A model generated the notes under the pieces. The model did not search any database. It was given only the letters and a program-made list of their open reading frames with translations, and was not told the origin of the DNA. Both the position numbers and the translations under genes were made by a program. This document shows, piece after piece, positions 7,524-15,091 of a DNA stretch of 18,620 nucleotides (position 1 is the first letter of the stretch; every line of letters starts with the position of its first letter). Source of the DNA: an uncultured Prevotella sp. (lineage in GTDB: Bacteria; Bacteroidota; Bacteroidia; Bacteroidales; Bacteroidaceae); NCBI GenBank assembly GCA_937901345.1, contig CALCHM010000061.1, forward strand, positions 1 to 18,620, in the 5' to 3' direction.

Positions 7524-9695
7524 ATGAAAACAATACAGATTATCCTAAACCTATTATTTTCTTGCATGACCTTACTTGCACAAACTCAAGTCCAACAAGG
7601 TTGTGTGAAGACGCGTGGACGTATGGTTAATGGTAAACACATTCCTGGAGTTGGACTTCCTGGTGCTATAGTTTCAATCAAAGACAGAAATGATATCGCC
7701 GCTAGGAATAATGGTTCCTTCTCGTTTCCAACCAAAGGTGCTCAATATGTGGTGCAATCTGTCACTAAGAAGGACTATGTCTTAGTTGATGCTGATGCAG
7801 CCCCCAAGACTTATCAACATTCCTCTAATATTCAGTACCTCGTAATGGAAGTTCCCGAACAATTGTTGCAAGAAAAATTGGACAAGGAACGAAAAATACG
7901 CAGAACGCTCAATAAGCAATTGCAAAAGAGGGAGGATGAAATTGAGGCGCTCAAAGCTGAAAATAAAATTTCTCAACAGAGGTACCAACAACTTCTACAA
8001 GAACTCTATGCTGCACAAGAGAACAATGAAAAACTTATTAGTGAAATGGCTGAGCGTTATGCCAAGTTGGATTATGACCAAATGGACGACTTCTATCGCC
8101 AAGTTTCCAACTATATTGAAGAAGGAGAATTGCTGAAGGCTGAGTCACTACTCAAAACTCGTGGTGACTTGAATAGCCAAATTGACAAACATCTGCAACA
8201 GGGTGCGTTGATACAACAAAAAAAGACAGAACTGAATCATGCGGAATCTGTGCATCAATTTGATAGAGAAGAGTTAGCACGTCGTTGCTATAGTTACTTT
8301 GAGAAAATTAAAATGCAACATCTTAATGATTCTGCTGCCTATTATATCAAATTAAGAGCCAGTTTAGATAGTACTAATTATGAGTGGATAAGTGAAGCTG
8401 GCAGTTTCATTGCAGATTATTTAGCTGATTATTCAGTTGCTTTGAGATATTTTCAAAAAGCACTAACTTTAGCACTAGAAATAGGTCAAGACGCATACTA
8501 CAAGTTAGGTAAAGCTTATCTTAATATTGGTGGAGTGTATGAAGCAAGAGGTGACTATCAACAGGCTCAACAGTATTTCAATAAGGCATTGTCAATATAT
8601 CAGACTATTAATGAGTATAGTCTTGATGTAGCTACTTGCTATAATTGTTTAGGAAGTTCTCTATCTCATGTTGGAAATTATGATGAAGCATTAAAATATT
8701 TAAAAAAAGCATTGGAATTAAGAGTATCTATAGAAGGTGATCAAAGTCTGAATTCTGCTCTTAGTTATAATAATATCGGTTCCATTTATTCATCACTCGG
8801 TAATTATCAAGACGCTTTGTCCTATTTTCAAAAGGCCCTAAATATTAGACTGAAGTTTGGGGTAGATACAGAGAATATTGCTAGTAGTTATCATAATCTA
8901 GGTTCGTTGATGAGCAAACTAGGAGAATATTCTAAGGCTATAGAGTATTTTGAGAAAGCTATCAGTATAAATACACTATTTCTTGGTGAGAATCATCCAC
9001 ACTTAGCTTATTTATACAATAATTTAGGATATACTTATAGTAATATGAGAGTAAATGATAAAGCACTTGAATACTACCAAAAAACTCTCGATATTCGTAT
9101 AAGACTTTTTGGGGAACTCTATCCTCAATTATCAACTACATATAATAACATTGCGTTAATTCATAAAAGAGACAAACATTATGATAAGGCAATCGAATAT
9201 TATCAAAAATCTTTAAGTGTTGTGAGGTCTATCTCTGGAGACAAGAGTGAGAAGATAGGAATTGGTTATAATAATATAGGAAGTCTTTATATTGAACAAA
9301 AGGATTATATCAAGGCTCTTGAATTTTTTAATATGGCAAAAGATATTTATATTGATTGTTTTGGTGAAGAACACCCCGATTTGGGAGTAATATATGGTAA
9401 TATAGCAAGAGGTTACCAACAGGTCAAAGATTACCCTCAGGCTACGCTTTATTGTCAGAAAGCAATTCTAATTATGTCAAAAGCAAATCTAGCAACACCT
9501 TCTTTAGGGATATGTTATGGTAATCTAGGGAACATATTATTTGCAATGGGTGAATATTCACAATCTTTAGACTCCTTCAATAAGGCTATTCAAATATTGG
9601 AATCAAAACTCGGAAAGGGACACTCTATTACACAGTCAATTACTCAAGATATGCTTCTAGTAAAGGAAGTGTTAACAAAGATGAAAAAAGAATAA
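7524..9695 (+). CDS. Secreted TPR protein, paralogue of the preceding gene
   Basis: This 723-residue protein has a signal peptide (about 1-20, cleavage near LLAQ-TQ), the same QQGCVKTRGRMVNG beta-rich domain (about 21-115), a coiled coil (about 115-180), and the same EELARRCYS linker as its upstream paralogue. A short extra segment (about 225-245) is inserted before that linker. About nine 42-residue TPRs follow (about 327-715). Similarity to the paralogue is high over the N-terminal third and much lower in the TPRs. The TPR-coding part is visibly more AT-rich than the 5' part. This suggests a fixed N-terminal docking part with a fast-changing or exchanged recognition part. It is separated from the first TPR gene by 88 nt, the widest gap in the cluster, where I see no convincing promoter. 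The next gene starts 1 nt after its stop codon, so translational coupling is likely. Confidence 0.85.
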   Translation: MKTIQIILNLLFSCMTLLAQTQVQQGCVKTRGRMVNGKHIPGVGLPGAIVSIKDRNDIAARNNGSFSFPTKGAQYVVQSVTKKDYVLVDADAAPKTYQHSSNIQYLVMEVPEQLLQEKLDKERKIRRTLNKQLQKREDEIEALKAENKISQQRYQQLLQELYAAQENNEKLISEMAERYAKLDYDQMDDFYRQVSNYIEEGELLKAESLLKTRGDLNSQIDKHLQQGALIQQKKTELNHAESVHQFDREELARRCYSYFEKIKMQHLNDSAAYYIKLRASLDSTNYEWISEAGSFIADYLADYSVALRYFQKALTLALEIGQDAYYKLGKAYLNIGGVYEARGDYQQAQQYFNKALSIYQTINEYSLDVATCYNCLGSSLSHVGNYDEALKYLKKALELRVSIEGDQSLNSALSYNNIGSIYSSLGNYQDALSYFQKALNIRLKFGVDTENIASSYHNLGSLMSKLGEYSKAIEYFEKAISINTLFLGENHPHLAYLYNNLGYTYSNMRVNDKALEYYQKTLDIRIRLFGELYPQLSTTYNNIALIHKRDKHYDKAIEYYQKSLSVVRSISGDKSEKIGIGYNNIGSLYIEQKDYIKALEFFNMAKDIYIDCFGEEHPDLGVIYGNIARGYQQVKDYPQATLYCQKAILIMSKANLATPSLGICYGNLGNILFAMGEYSQSLDSFNKAIQILESKLGKGHSITQSITQDMLLVKEVLTKMKKE

Positions 9696-9696
9696 T

Positions 9697-10827
9697 ATGG
9701 TGTCACGTTTCAAATACTTTGCCTTCATCAGCTATAACTCCAAGGATATAGCGTGGGGAAAGCGGTTGCAACGGAAGTTGGAACATTACCGACTTCCATC
9801 TACGCTTTGTAGCGAAAGAGGGTGGGGGCGCACGCCGCTAAAACCTATTTTCTTTGCTCCAACAGATATTCAGCCTGGCGACTTAACGGAAGAGATTAAG
9901 AGTCGACTCCGCAATGCACAACACCTTATTGTGATCTGTTCGCCCAATTCAGCACAGTCAAAATGGGTGGGGAAGGAGATTGCATATTTTCATAGTTTAG
10001 GAAGAACCAAAAATATCCATTTCTTTATTGTGGAAGGCGTTCCGCATAGTGGAAATCCAGAGACAGAATGTTTTAATCCCATAATTAAAGAACTGGACCT
10101 CCCCGAAATCCTTGGTGCCAACATTCATGAAAAGGTTCATCGTTGGGCATGGTTGAACAAAGAGCGAGCTTACGTGCAACTCATTTCAAAGTTGCTCGGT
10201 GTAGAGTTTGACACTATTTGGCAACGTCACAAGCGACTGATGCTCCAACAAGTTGTAGGTTGGACTTTGGGAGTGTTGATCGTGTTGGTTTCTTTGGTAA
10301 GTGTTTGGTTTATCAATCAACCTACAGACGTCCAAATTTTACTCCATCAAACTACTGCCAATAATACCAATTTACCTCCCTTACAAAGTGCTGTAATAAA
10401 GATCACGTTTGAGAATGAAGTAAAGACTGATACAATACCAGCATTAAATAGTTGTGCCATCTTTACCAATATTCCTCGTAGATTTATAAATAAATCGGTA
10501 GCTGTTTCGTTTGCGTGTGAAGATTTCTTGCCTATAGACACCACCCTAATTTTATCCCCCAAAATGACTTTAGACATCAAGCGCAATCCCGAACCTTATG
10601 GAAATGTTCGTACGCAAATCTATTCTTTGGAAGATGAAAGGGGAGTGTCGGGAGTGACAATCTATATTGAAGGTGATACGCTTGTGTCAGATGCTAATGG
10701 TTACATTTCCACATTTATTCCCTTAGATAAGCAACGCATGAAATATGTGATAACAGCTTCAGTTCCTTTGCAGACAGACACTATCGTAATGCCCAATGGC
10801 GATGACGATGTGTTGCTTATAAAGTAA
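9697..10827 (+). CDS. TIR domain protein with one TM segment and extracytoplasmic Ig-like region
   Basis: Residues about 5-175 form a TIR domain of the TIR_2 type: FAFISYNSKD near 8-17, CSPNSAQSKWVGKE with E94 at the catalytic position, and an extension ending FDTIWQRHKR. A single membrane segment (about 186-206) follows. The remaining about 170 residues have no further TM and should lie in the periplasm. They look like two small beta-sandwich domains; the second (GVSGVTIYIEGDTLVSDANGY region) recalls the carboxypeptidase-regulatory fold also seen at the start of the two TPR proteins. The protein therefore looks like a receptor: outer beta domains that could contact the TPR proteins and an inner TIR enzyme. 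The start codon lies 1 nt after the preceding stop. It is a paralogue of the TIR protein at 12440-14557, and the catalytic glutamate has the same residue number in both. Confidence 0.85.
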   Translation: MVSRFKYFAFISYNSKDIAWGKRLQRKLEHYRLPSTLCSERGWGRTPLKPIFFAPTDIQPGDLTEEIKSRLRNAQHLIVICSPNSAQSKWVGKEIAYFHSLGRTKNIHFFIVEGVPHSGNPETECFNPIIKELDLPEILGANIHEKVHRWAWLNKERAYVQLISKLLGVEFDTIWQRHKRLMLQQVVGWTLGVLIVLVSLVSVWFINQPTDVQILLHQTTANNTNLPPLQSAVIKITFENEVKTDTIPALNSCAIFTNIPRRFINKSVAVSFACEDFLPIDTTLILSPKMTLDIKRNPEPYGNVRTQIYSLEDERGVSGVTIYIEGDTLVSDANGYISTFIPLDKQRMKYVITASVPLQTDTIVMPNGDDDVLLIK

Positions 10828-10834
10828 CATCCTG

Positions 10835-10847
10835 TTTACTGAGTAAA
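10835..10847. promoter_or_regulatory. Small palindrome upstream of the sigma-factor gene
   Basis: TTTACT-G-AGTAAA is a perfect 6+6 palindrome lying 19 nt before the sigma-factor start codon, inside the 39-nt gap after the TIR gene. It could be an operator or part of an autoregulated promoter. Palindromes this short also occur by chance in AT-rich spacers. Confidence 0.2.
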
Positions 10848-10866
10848 ATTCAATAAAAAAAAACTC

Positions 10867-11439
10867 ATGACCGACCAACAAATAATACAGTCATTAATTG
10901 CCCGTGATGAGCGGGTGACGCAGCAATTCTTTTTTATGAGTTGCCGTCCGCTCTTCATGAGCATCATGCGTTACGTGTTCTCCTACGAAGTGGATTATGA
11001 CGAGTTCGTCAATGAATTCTATCTGCACTTGATGGAGAACGATGCCTACCGCTTGCGCCAGTTTCAAGGACGCAGCACAATTTATCAATGGATTAAAGTA
11101 ACCGCCACACGTTACTTCATTGCCAAGCGAGATAACATGATAGATATGGCGCCCAAAGATGCTCTTTTTGAAACGCCCGACAGGGGAGATGACTTTAAAG
11201 AAGAGCGACAAACGACAGCACAAATGGATATAGAGCGACTTTTCCTGCTCATGCCCAATAAGCGATATGTGTATGTCATTCAACGCCTAGTTCTACAAGA
11301 GGCAGAACCCCAACTTGTAGCGCAAGAACTTGGCACCAACGTAGACAATTTGTATAACATTAAAAAACGCGCCATCGCGGCCTTGACCGAGATTGCACTC
11401 AAAGAAGTTGAGAAATATGAAAAAAGAATCCGTAAATAA
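10867..11439 (+). CDS. ECF-like RNA polymerase sigma-70 family factor
   Basis: The 190-residue protein has the two domains of an ECF sigma factor. A region-2-like part (about 20-90) contains YDEFVNEFYLHLMEN and the FQGRSTIYQWIKVTATRYFI segment typical of -10 recognition and core binding. A region-4-like helix-turn-helix (about 135-180, QLVAQELGTNVDNLYNIKKRA) would read the -35 element. It should direct RNA polymerase to a small regulon, possibly including this cluster. Its last 23 nt overlap the start of the next gene, whose N-terminus looks like an anti-sigma domain; such coupling is typical of sigma/anti-sigma pairs. Its base composition is more balanced than that of the flanking TIR genes. 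The target promoter is unknown. Confidence 0.85.
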   Translation: MTDQQIIQSLIARDERVTQQFFFMSCRPLFMSIMRYVFSYEVDYDEFVNEFYLHLMENDAYRLRQFQGRSTIYQWIKVTATRYFIAKRDNMIDMAPKDALFETPDRGDDFKEERQTTAQMDIERLFLLMPNKRYVYVIQRLVLQEAEPQLVAQELGTNVDNLYNIKKRAIAALTEIALKEVEKYEKRIRK

Positions 11440-12403
11440 TATTTCAGCAGAAGTTTTGGCTGCATTCCTCGATGGCAATGCTACTGAACAAGAGAGTCGT
11501 GAAATAATCTGCAAACTCCATGAAGATGCTGAGTTAAGAGAACTCCTGCATATTTCTCAGGCAGTAGATGCCGAATTAGGCGTGATGCCCCAAGAGTGCG
11601 ATTTCATCCCAATGACCGCAATGGCGGCGACATGTCAAGAAGAGAACTATTGTAGCTTGGAGTGCGAAAAATATGTTCTTGCTAAGTTAGAAATAGATTT
11701 TGATGAGCAACAACTTCTTCAAAATGCTATCCAAAATGGTTGGCAGAAGGAACAAGGCACGGCTCTGCACAACATTGGTCGCCACCTTGAGAGCATGGGA
11801 TTAGTTGTAGAACGTCGATACAAGTGCAACATCACAGATATAGCTGAGGCTCTTACTTCCAACCAGCATGTTATCGTTGCCGTAAATGGTGAAAAATTGT
11901 TGAACCATAGTGAGTCTGTAAAATTGGAGGTGGCATACAAAGATGAAAATCCCGACCATAGTGTAGTCGTATTATCGTGCGACCTTGAGGATAACACCAT
12001 TACTGTTTACGACCCCAATTCAATGCATCCGTACGATGTCTACCCGATAGAGCATTTTATGGAAGCATGGGCTGATTCTAAGAATTATACGATCACAGCC
12101 ATCACCGAAGACCAAGCCATTTATGTTCCCCATCTGATTGATCTTTCGGACGTAGAATTAGGAGACGAACTCATCGAACTCCGCGAAGCCATTGCCGAGC
12201 ATGCCCACAACGTATGGGCAGCCGAACGCCAAGCACAAGGTTGGACCTATGGCCCAGAGCGCAACGATGACCTGAAACAAACGCCCTGCATGGTGCCTTA
12301 CTCCAAACTCCCCGATAGCGAAAAGACTTTCGACCGCGACATGGCGATGAATTCCATTAAGTTGTTGAAGAAGTTGGGGTGGGATTTGGTGAAGAGGAAG
12401 TAA
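11417..12403 (+). CDS. Anti-sigma-like / C39-peptidase-like / RyR domain fusion
   Basis: Starting at 11417 gives 328 residues and a 23-nt overlap with the sigma gene. An upstream in-frame ATG at 11393 would add only eight residues read through sigma coding sequence. Residues about 8-50 (VLAAFLDGNATEQE, DAELRELL) resemble the short helical N-termini of FecR-type anti-sigma proteins. Residues about 74-225 look like a C39-type papain fold: Q74 and C79 (or C83), NGWQKEQGT, then DHSVVVLS with H181 and VYDPN with D199, a plausible Cys-His-Asp triad. Residues about 256-328 are a RyR domain (HNVWAAERQAQGWTYGPER, MVPY, FDRDMA). No membrane segment is present, so it should be cytoplasmic. Inferred role: it holds the sigma factor inactive until the RyR domain binds a ligand. 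Whether the peptidase-like part is active is unknown. Confidence 0.75.
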   Translation: MKKESVNNISAEVLAAFLDGNATEQESREIICKLHEDAELRELLHISQAVDAELGVMPQECDFIPMTAMAATCQEENYCSLECEKYVLAKLEIDFDEQQLLQNAIQNGWQKEQGTALHNIGRHLESMGLVVERRYKCNITDIAEALTSNQHVIVAVNGEKLLNHSESVKLEVAYKDENPDHSVVVLSCDLEDNTITVYDPNSMHPYDVYPIEHFMEAWADSKNYTITAITEDQAIYVPHLIDLSDVELGDELIELREAIAEHAHNVWAAERQAQGWTYGPERNDDLKQTPCMVPYSKLPDSEKTFDRDMAMNSIKLLKKLGWDLVKRK

Positions 12404-12439
12404 AAATTTATAAGAAATTGTTATATTATATAGAGTAGT

Positions 12440-14557
12440 ATGATAGAAGGTTATAAATATTTTGCGTTTATAAGTTATAAACGTGAGGATGAGAAATGGG
12501 CGAAATGGCTCCAAAAGAAATTAGAACATTATAAATTGCCAACTTCTGTAAAGAAACTTAATTCATCTTTGCCTAATAAAATCAGACCTGTATTTAAAGA
12601 TACTACTGATCTTTCTGGAGGGGTACTTGAAAAGGCTATTAAAGATGCGTTGTCATTATCAAAGTACTTAATTGTTATTTGTTCTCCTCGTGCAGCCCAA
12701 TCTCCTTGGGTGTGTAAAGAAGTGCAGGAGTTTATAGAGTCGGGACGGGAGGAATTTATTATACCGTTTATTATAGACGGAGTTCCTCATAGCAAGGATA
12801 AATCTAAAGAGTGTTTTCCTAATGGTTTAAGAGAGCTTAGTGGAGAACGCGAACTTTTAGGTATCAGTATCCATGACATGGGGCGTGAGGCTGCAGTAAT
12901 AAAAGTTATAGCTAGAATGTTTGAATTGAGATTTGATGAACTTTGGAGGCGTTATGAACGTACGAAAAGAATTCAGACATTTGTTGGAATGATCATATTT
13001 GTTTTGTTCCTCTTGGTTGGGTTATGTATTTATACCTATGTTTGTGACTTGAGGAGAAGCGTCGCGCTTGAAAAGAAAGAAAAAAATCTGCAAAAGTTAT
13101 ATTCAGAATATCTGACTTGTAATAAATTATTGGATGATCAAAAATTTTTAGAAGCATTTAATAAGAGTAAAGATATTTTGAATGATTCCCTTCCCGTAGA
13201 TAATACATTAGCACCAAAATTTGAGTATATTCTAAGAATGAGTTATGCCGCTTTGCAATCAGATACATTAAAAGTTTCAAATAAATATACAGCAAATTTC
13301 CCTGCAATGGATTGGGGAGATATGCCTGTATATTTTAGTGAAAATGGTGATTCAATATATGTTGGATGTAGTGGTTTTTCAATTTTAGATTCCAAGACGG
13401 GTAAAAATATCGTTCAGAAAGATTTTTGGCCATCAGATTTTAGAGTTTCAAATGATAAAATTTATTGTTTTGATAATTTTAAGTATGCGATTTATGATAG
13501 GGAAACTTTGAACTTGATACAAGAGCATGATCTATCAACTAGTTCGGAAGATCATCAATATTATCTCAATAGTAGTGTTGATGGAAGACGATTTTGTGCT
13601 CTAGATTGTAATGGGATATGCAATATATATGACACGAATTCAGGCTGTTTGGTAAATTTTTTTCAAGTGGATGGTAAGTCCTCACTTAATTACAATGGAA
13701 GAATATTAGCTTATACAGATAATGAACGATTAAGGCTTTACAATGTTGATACAGGTGAATCTATAGATATTCATAATTCATTATATGCATCAGATTTGCA
13801 ATTTGACCAATCAGGTAAATGGCTATTATTAAATCTAGAGAAATATGATGTAGTGAATATACTTAACTTAGAAACAGAACAAAGCTATTCTGTTGATATT
13901 GCGGATTTGCAAGATAAATGGTGGAATAGTTTTTGTTTTGATTCTCATATGTATGCTAATAAATATATCATTTCAGATGACAATAGATTTCTTGCTATCG
14001 GTGGGGAAATTTATGATATGGCAGATAACTCCCTATATAAAAAATTAGATTCATCAGAAAAAGCTGTGGGATTGAAAATATTTCCAAATGCAAGAAAAGT
14101 TATTCAAGTAAATTGGGATAACGAAATAATTGTTTATACAAGGAATGGCAAACCAATGTTTGATGCTGTAAATATTGATTTTAAAAAATTAAGACAAGAT
14201 GATCAGACTAGAAATAAGTATGATATAAATGTTTCGTATCAAGGGGATATAACAGTTAAAACAAAGAGTGGGCATTTGATGGGGGAAATTAAAGGTATAA
14301 ATGGAGATATATATCACTTAAGTATTTCTTCAGATGAAAAATACTTACTAATAAGTTCTTTGGCTATACCTACAAGTTTGTATGATATCTCGACAGGGGA
14401 CAGAGTGCAAACATTCCCCTTCCAAACAGGTGATGGAGATTTAGGTTTTGGAATAATTGGCGAAGATGGGTACATATATTTTAGAGGTCTTAACACTGTT
14501 TATAAGTACGAGTTGTTATCTATAGAAGAATTGTGTAAAATAAACATTGATAAATGA
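12440..14557 (+). CDS. TIR domain protein with one TM segment and extracytoplasmic beta-propeller
   Basis: The 705-residue protein begins with a TIR_2-type domain (about 4-170): FAFISYKRED near 8-17, CSPRAAQSPWVCKE with E94 at the catalytic position, and FDELWRRYERTK at the end. One membrane segment (about 181-201) is followed by a short helical stretch (about 205-250). The rest (about 260-700) is built of beta-strand repeats with WD40-like phrases such as DSKTGKN, YDTNSG and YDISTGD, consistent with a propeller. By topology the propeller is outside the inner membrane and the TIR inside. TIR-TM-WD40 proteins are known in bacteria, but their ligands are not. The gene is very AT-rich: 12 of 60 bases are G or C at 13441-13500, against 27 of 60 at 11041-11100 in the sigma gene. 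It sits between two genes that both end in similar RyR domains, which suggests separate acquisition. Confidence 0.85.
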   Translation: MIEGYKYFAFISYKREDEKWAKWLQKKLEHYKLPTSVKKLNSSLPNKIRPVFKDTTDLSGGVLEKAIKDALSLSKYLIVICSPRAAQSPWVCKEVQEFIESGREEFIIPFIIDGVPHSKDKSKECFPNGLRELSGERELLGISIHDMGREAAVIKVIARMFELRFDELWRRYERTKRIQTFVGMIIFVLFLLVGLCIYTYVCDLRRSVALEKKEKNLQKLYSEYLTCNKLLDDQKFLEAFNKSKDILNDSLPVDNTLAPKFEYILRMSYAALQSDTLKVSNKYTANFPAMDWGDMPVYFSENGDSIYVGCSGFSILDSKTGKNIVQKDFWPSDFRVSNDKIYCFDNFKYAIYDRETLNLIQEHDLSTSSEDHQYYLNSSVDGRRFCALDCNGICNIYDTNSGCLVNFFQVDGKSSLNYNGRILAYTDNERLRLYNVDTGESIDIHNSLYASDLQFDQSGKWLLLNLEKYDVVNILNLETEQSYSVDIADLQDKWWNSFCFDSHMYANKYIISDDNRFLAIGGEIYDMADNSLYKKLDSSEKAVGLKIFPNARKVIQVNWDNEIIVYTRNGKPMFDAVNIDFKKLRQDDQTRNKYDINVSYQGDITVKTKSGHLMGEIKGINGDIYHLSISSDEKYLLISSLAIPTSLYDISTGDRVQTFPFQTGDGDLGFGIIGEDGYIYFRGLNTVYKYELLSIEELCKINIDK

Positions 14558-14616
14558 TAGATATCGTCCTTCTTTCTCCTCTATACAATAAATAAAACTT
14601 TAACTCCAAAAGAAAG

Positions 14617-14910
14617 ATGAAAAAGAATTATGTACAGCAACCCGTGGATACGAGTGATATCCAGTTGCCTGAAGAATTGAGTGTGTTGGTAGAGCAGATG
14701 GCGAAGAATGTGCACGAAGTTTGGGCGCAGAGTCGTATGGAGCAAGGATGGACCTACGGTGAGGAGCGTAGTGATGCTTTGAAACAACATCCATGTTTGG
14801 TGCCCTACGAAGAATTGCCTGAACTAGAAAAGGCTTACGACCGTGACACAGCCCTGGGCACGTTGAAGTTGATAAGCAAGTTGGGATTTAAAATCTCAAA
14901 GGATGTGTAG
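14617..14910 (+). CDS. Stand-alone RyR domain protein
   Basis: Almost the whole 97-residue protein is one RyR domain (about 18-94): VHEVWAQSRMEQGWTYGEER, a CLVPYEELPE motif and a YDRDTA motif. It is clearly related to the C-terminal RyR domain of the protein encoded at 11417-12403, sharing the H-x-V-W, GWTYG-x-ER and VPY landmarks at the same spacing. There is no signal peptide or TM segment, so it is cytoplasmic. Family knowledge suggests binding of a small, probably nucleotide-derived ligand; there is no catalytic domain. It could act as a decoy or buffer, a transferable ligand sensor for one of the TIR proteins, or a regulator of the sigma pathway. It ends the run of same-strand genes and two hairpins follow. 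An A-rich leader (CCAAAAGAAAG) precedes the start. Confidence 0.85.
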   Translation: MKKNYVQQPVDTSDIQLPEELSVLVEQMAKNVHEVWAQSRMEQGWTYGEERSDALKQHPCLVPYEELPELEKAYDRDTALGTLKLISKLGFKISKDV

Positions 14911-14943
14911 GGAAAATTTGAAAAATGCTTTGTCAATCATTGC

Positions 14944-14988
14944 AAATAGCGATGTCCGGCAGTTGTGCTGAGCGTCGCTATTTTATCA
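14944..14988 (+). terminator. Probable terminator of the gene cluster
   Basis: AAATAGCGA (14944-14952) pairs perfectly with TCGCTATTT (14975-14983), and TATC follows within a T-rich tract. It lies 33 nt after the last gene of the cluster. The loop of 22 nt is longer than usual. Confidence 0.6.
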
Positions 14989-15020
14989 CTGATTTGCATT
15001 TCATACATGCAGACATAAAC

Positions 15021-15062
15021 AAAGTGGGTGTGCCGAAACGTCAAATTCGACACACCCTTTAA
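15021..15062. terminator. Probable bidirectional terminator between convergent genes
   Basis: GGGTGTG (15026-15032) pairs with CACACCC (15051-15057), extended inward by two more pairs past one mismatch. TTT follows on the plus strand, and the minus strand continues into ACTTTGTTT. It sits between the RyR gene and the convergent gene that ends at 15092. Confidence 0.7.
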
Positions 15063-15091
15063 GTTATGAATGCTGTTCTAATTGTTCAAAT

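Noticed and set aside
11393..11416. Upstream in-frame start for the anti-sigma/RyR gene
   Set aside because: It adds eight residues encoded deep in the sigma gene; the start at 11417 gives a normal short overlap and a sensible MKKES N-terminus.
1661..14910. Classical Thoeris system
   Set aside because: TIR proteins are present, but I see no ThsA-like protein with Sir2 or TM plus SLOG domains; the candidate sensors here are RyR domains.
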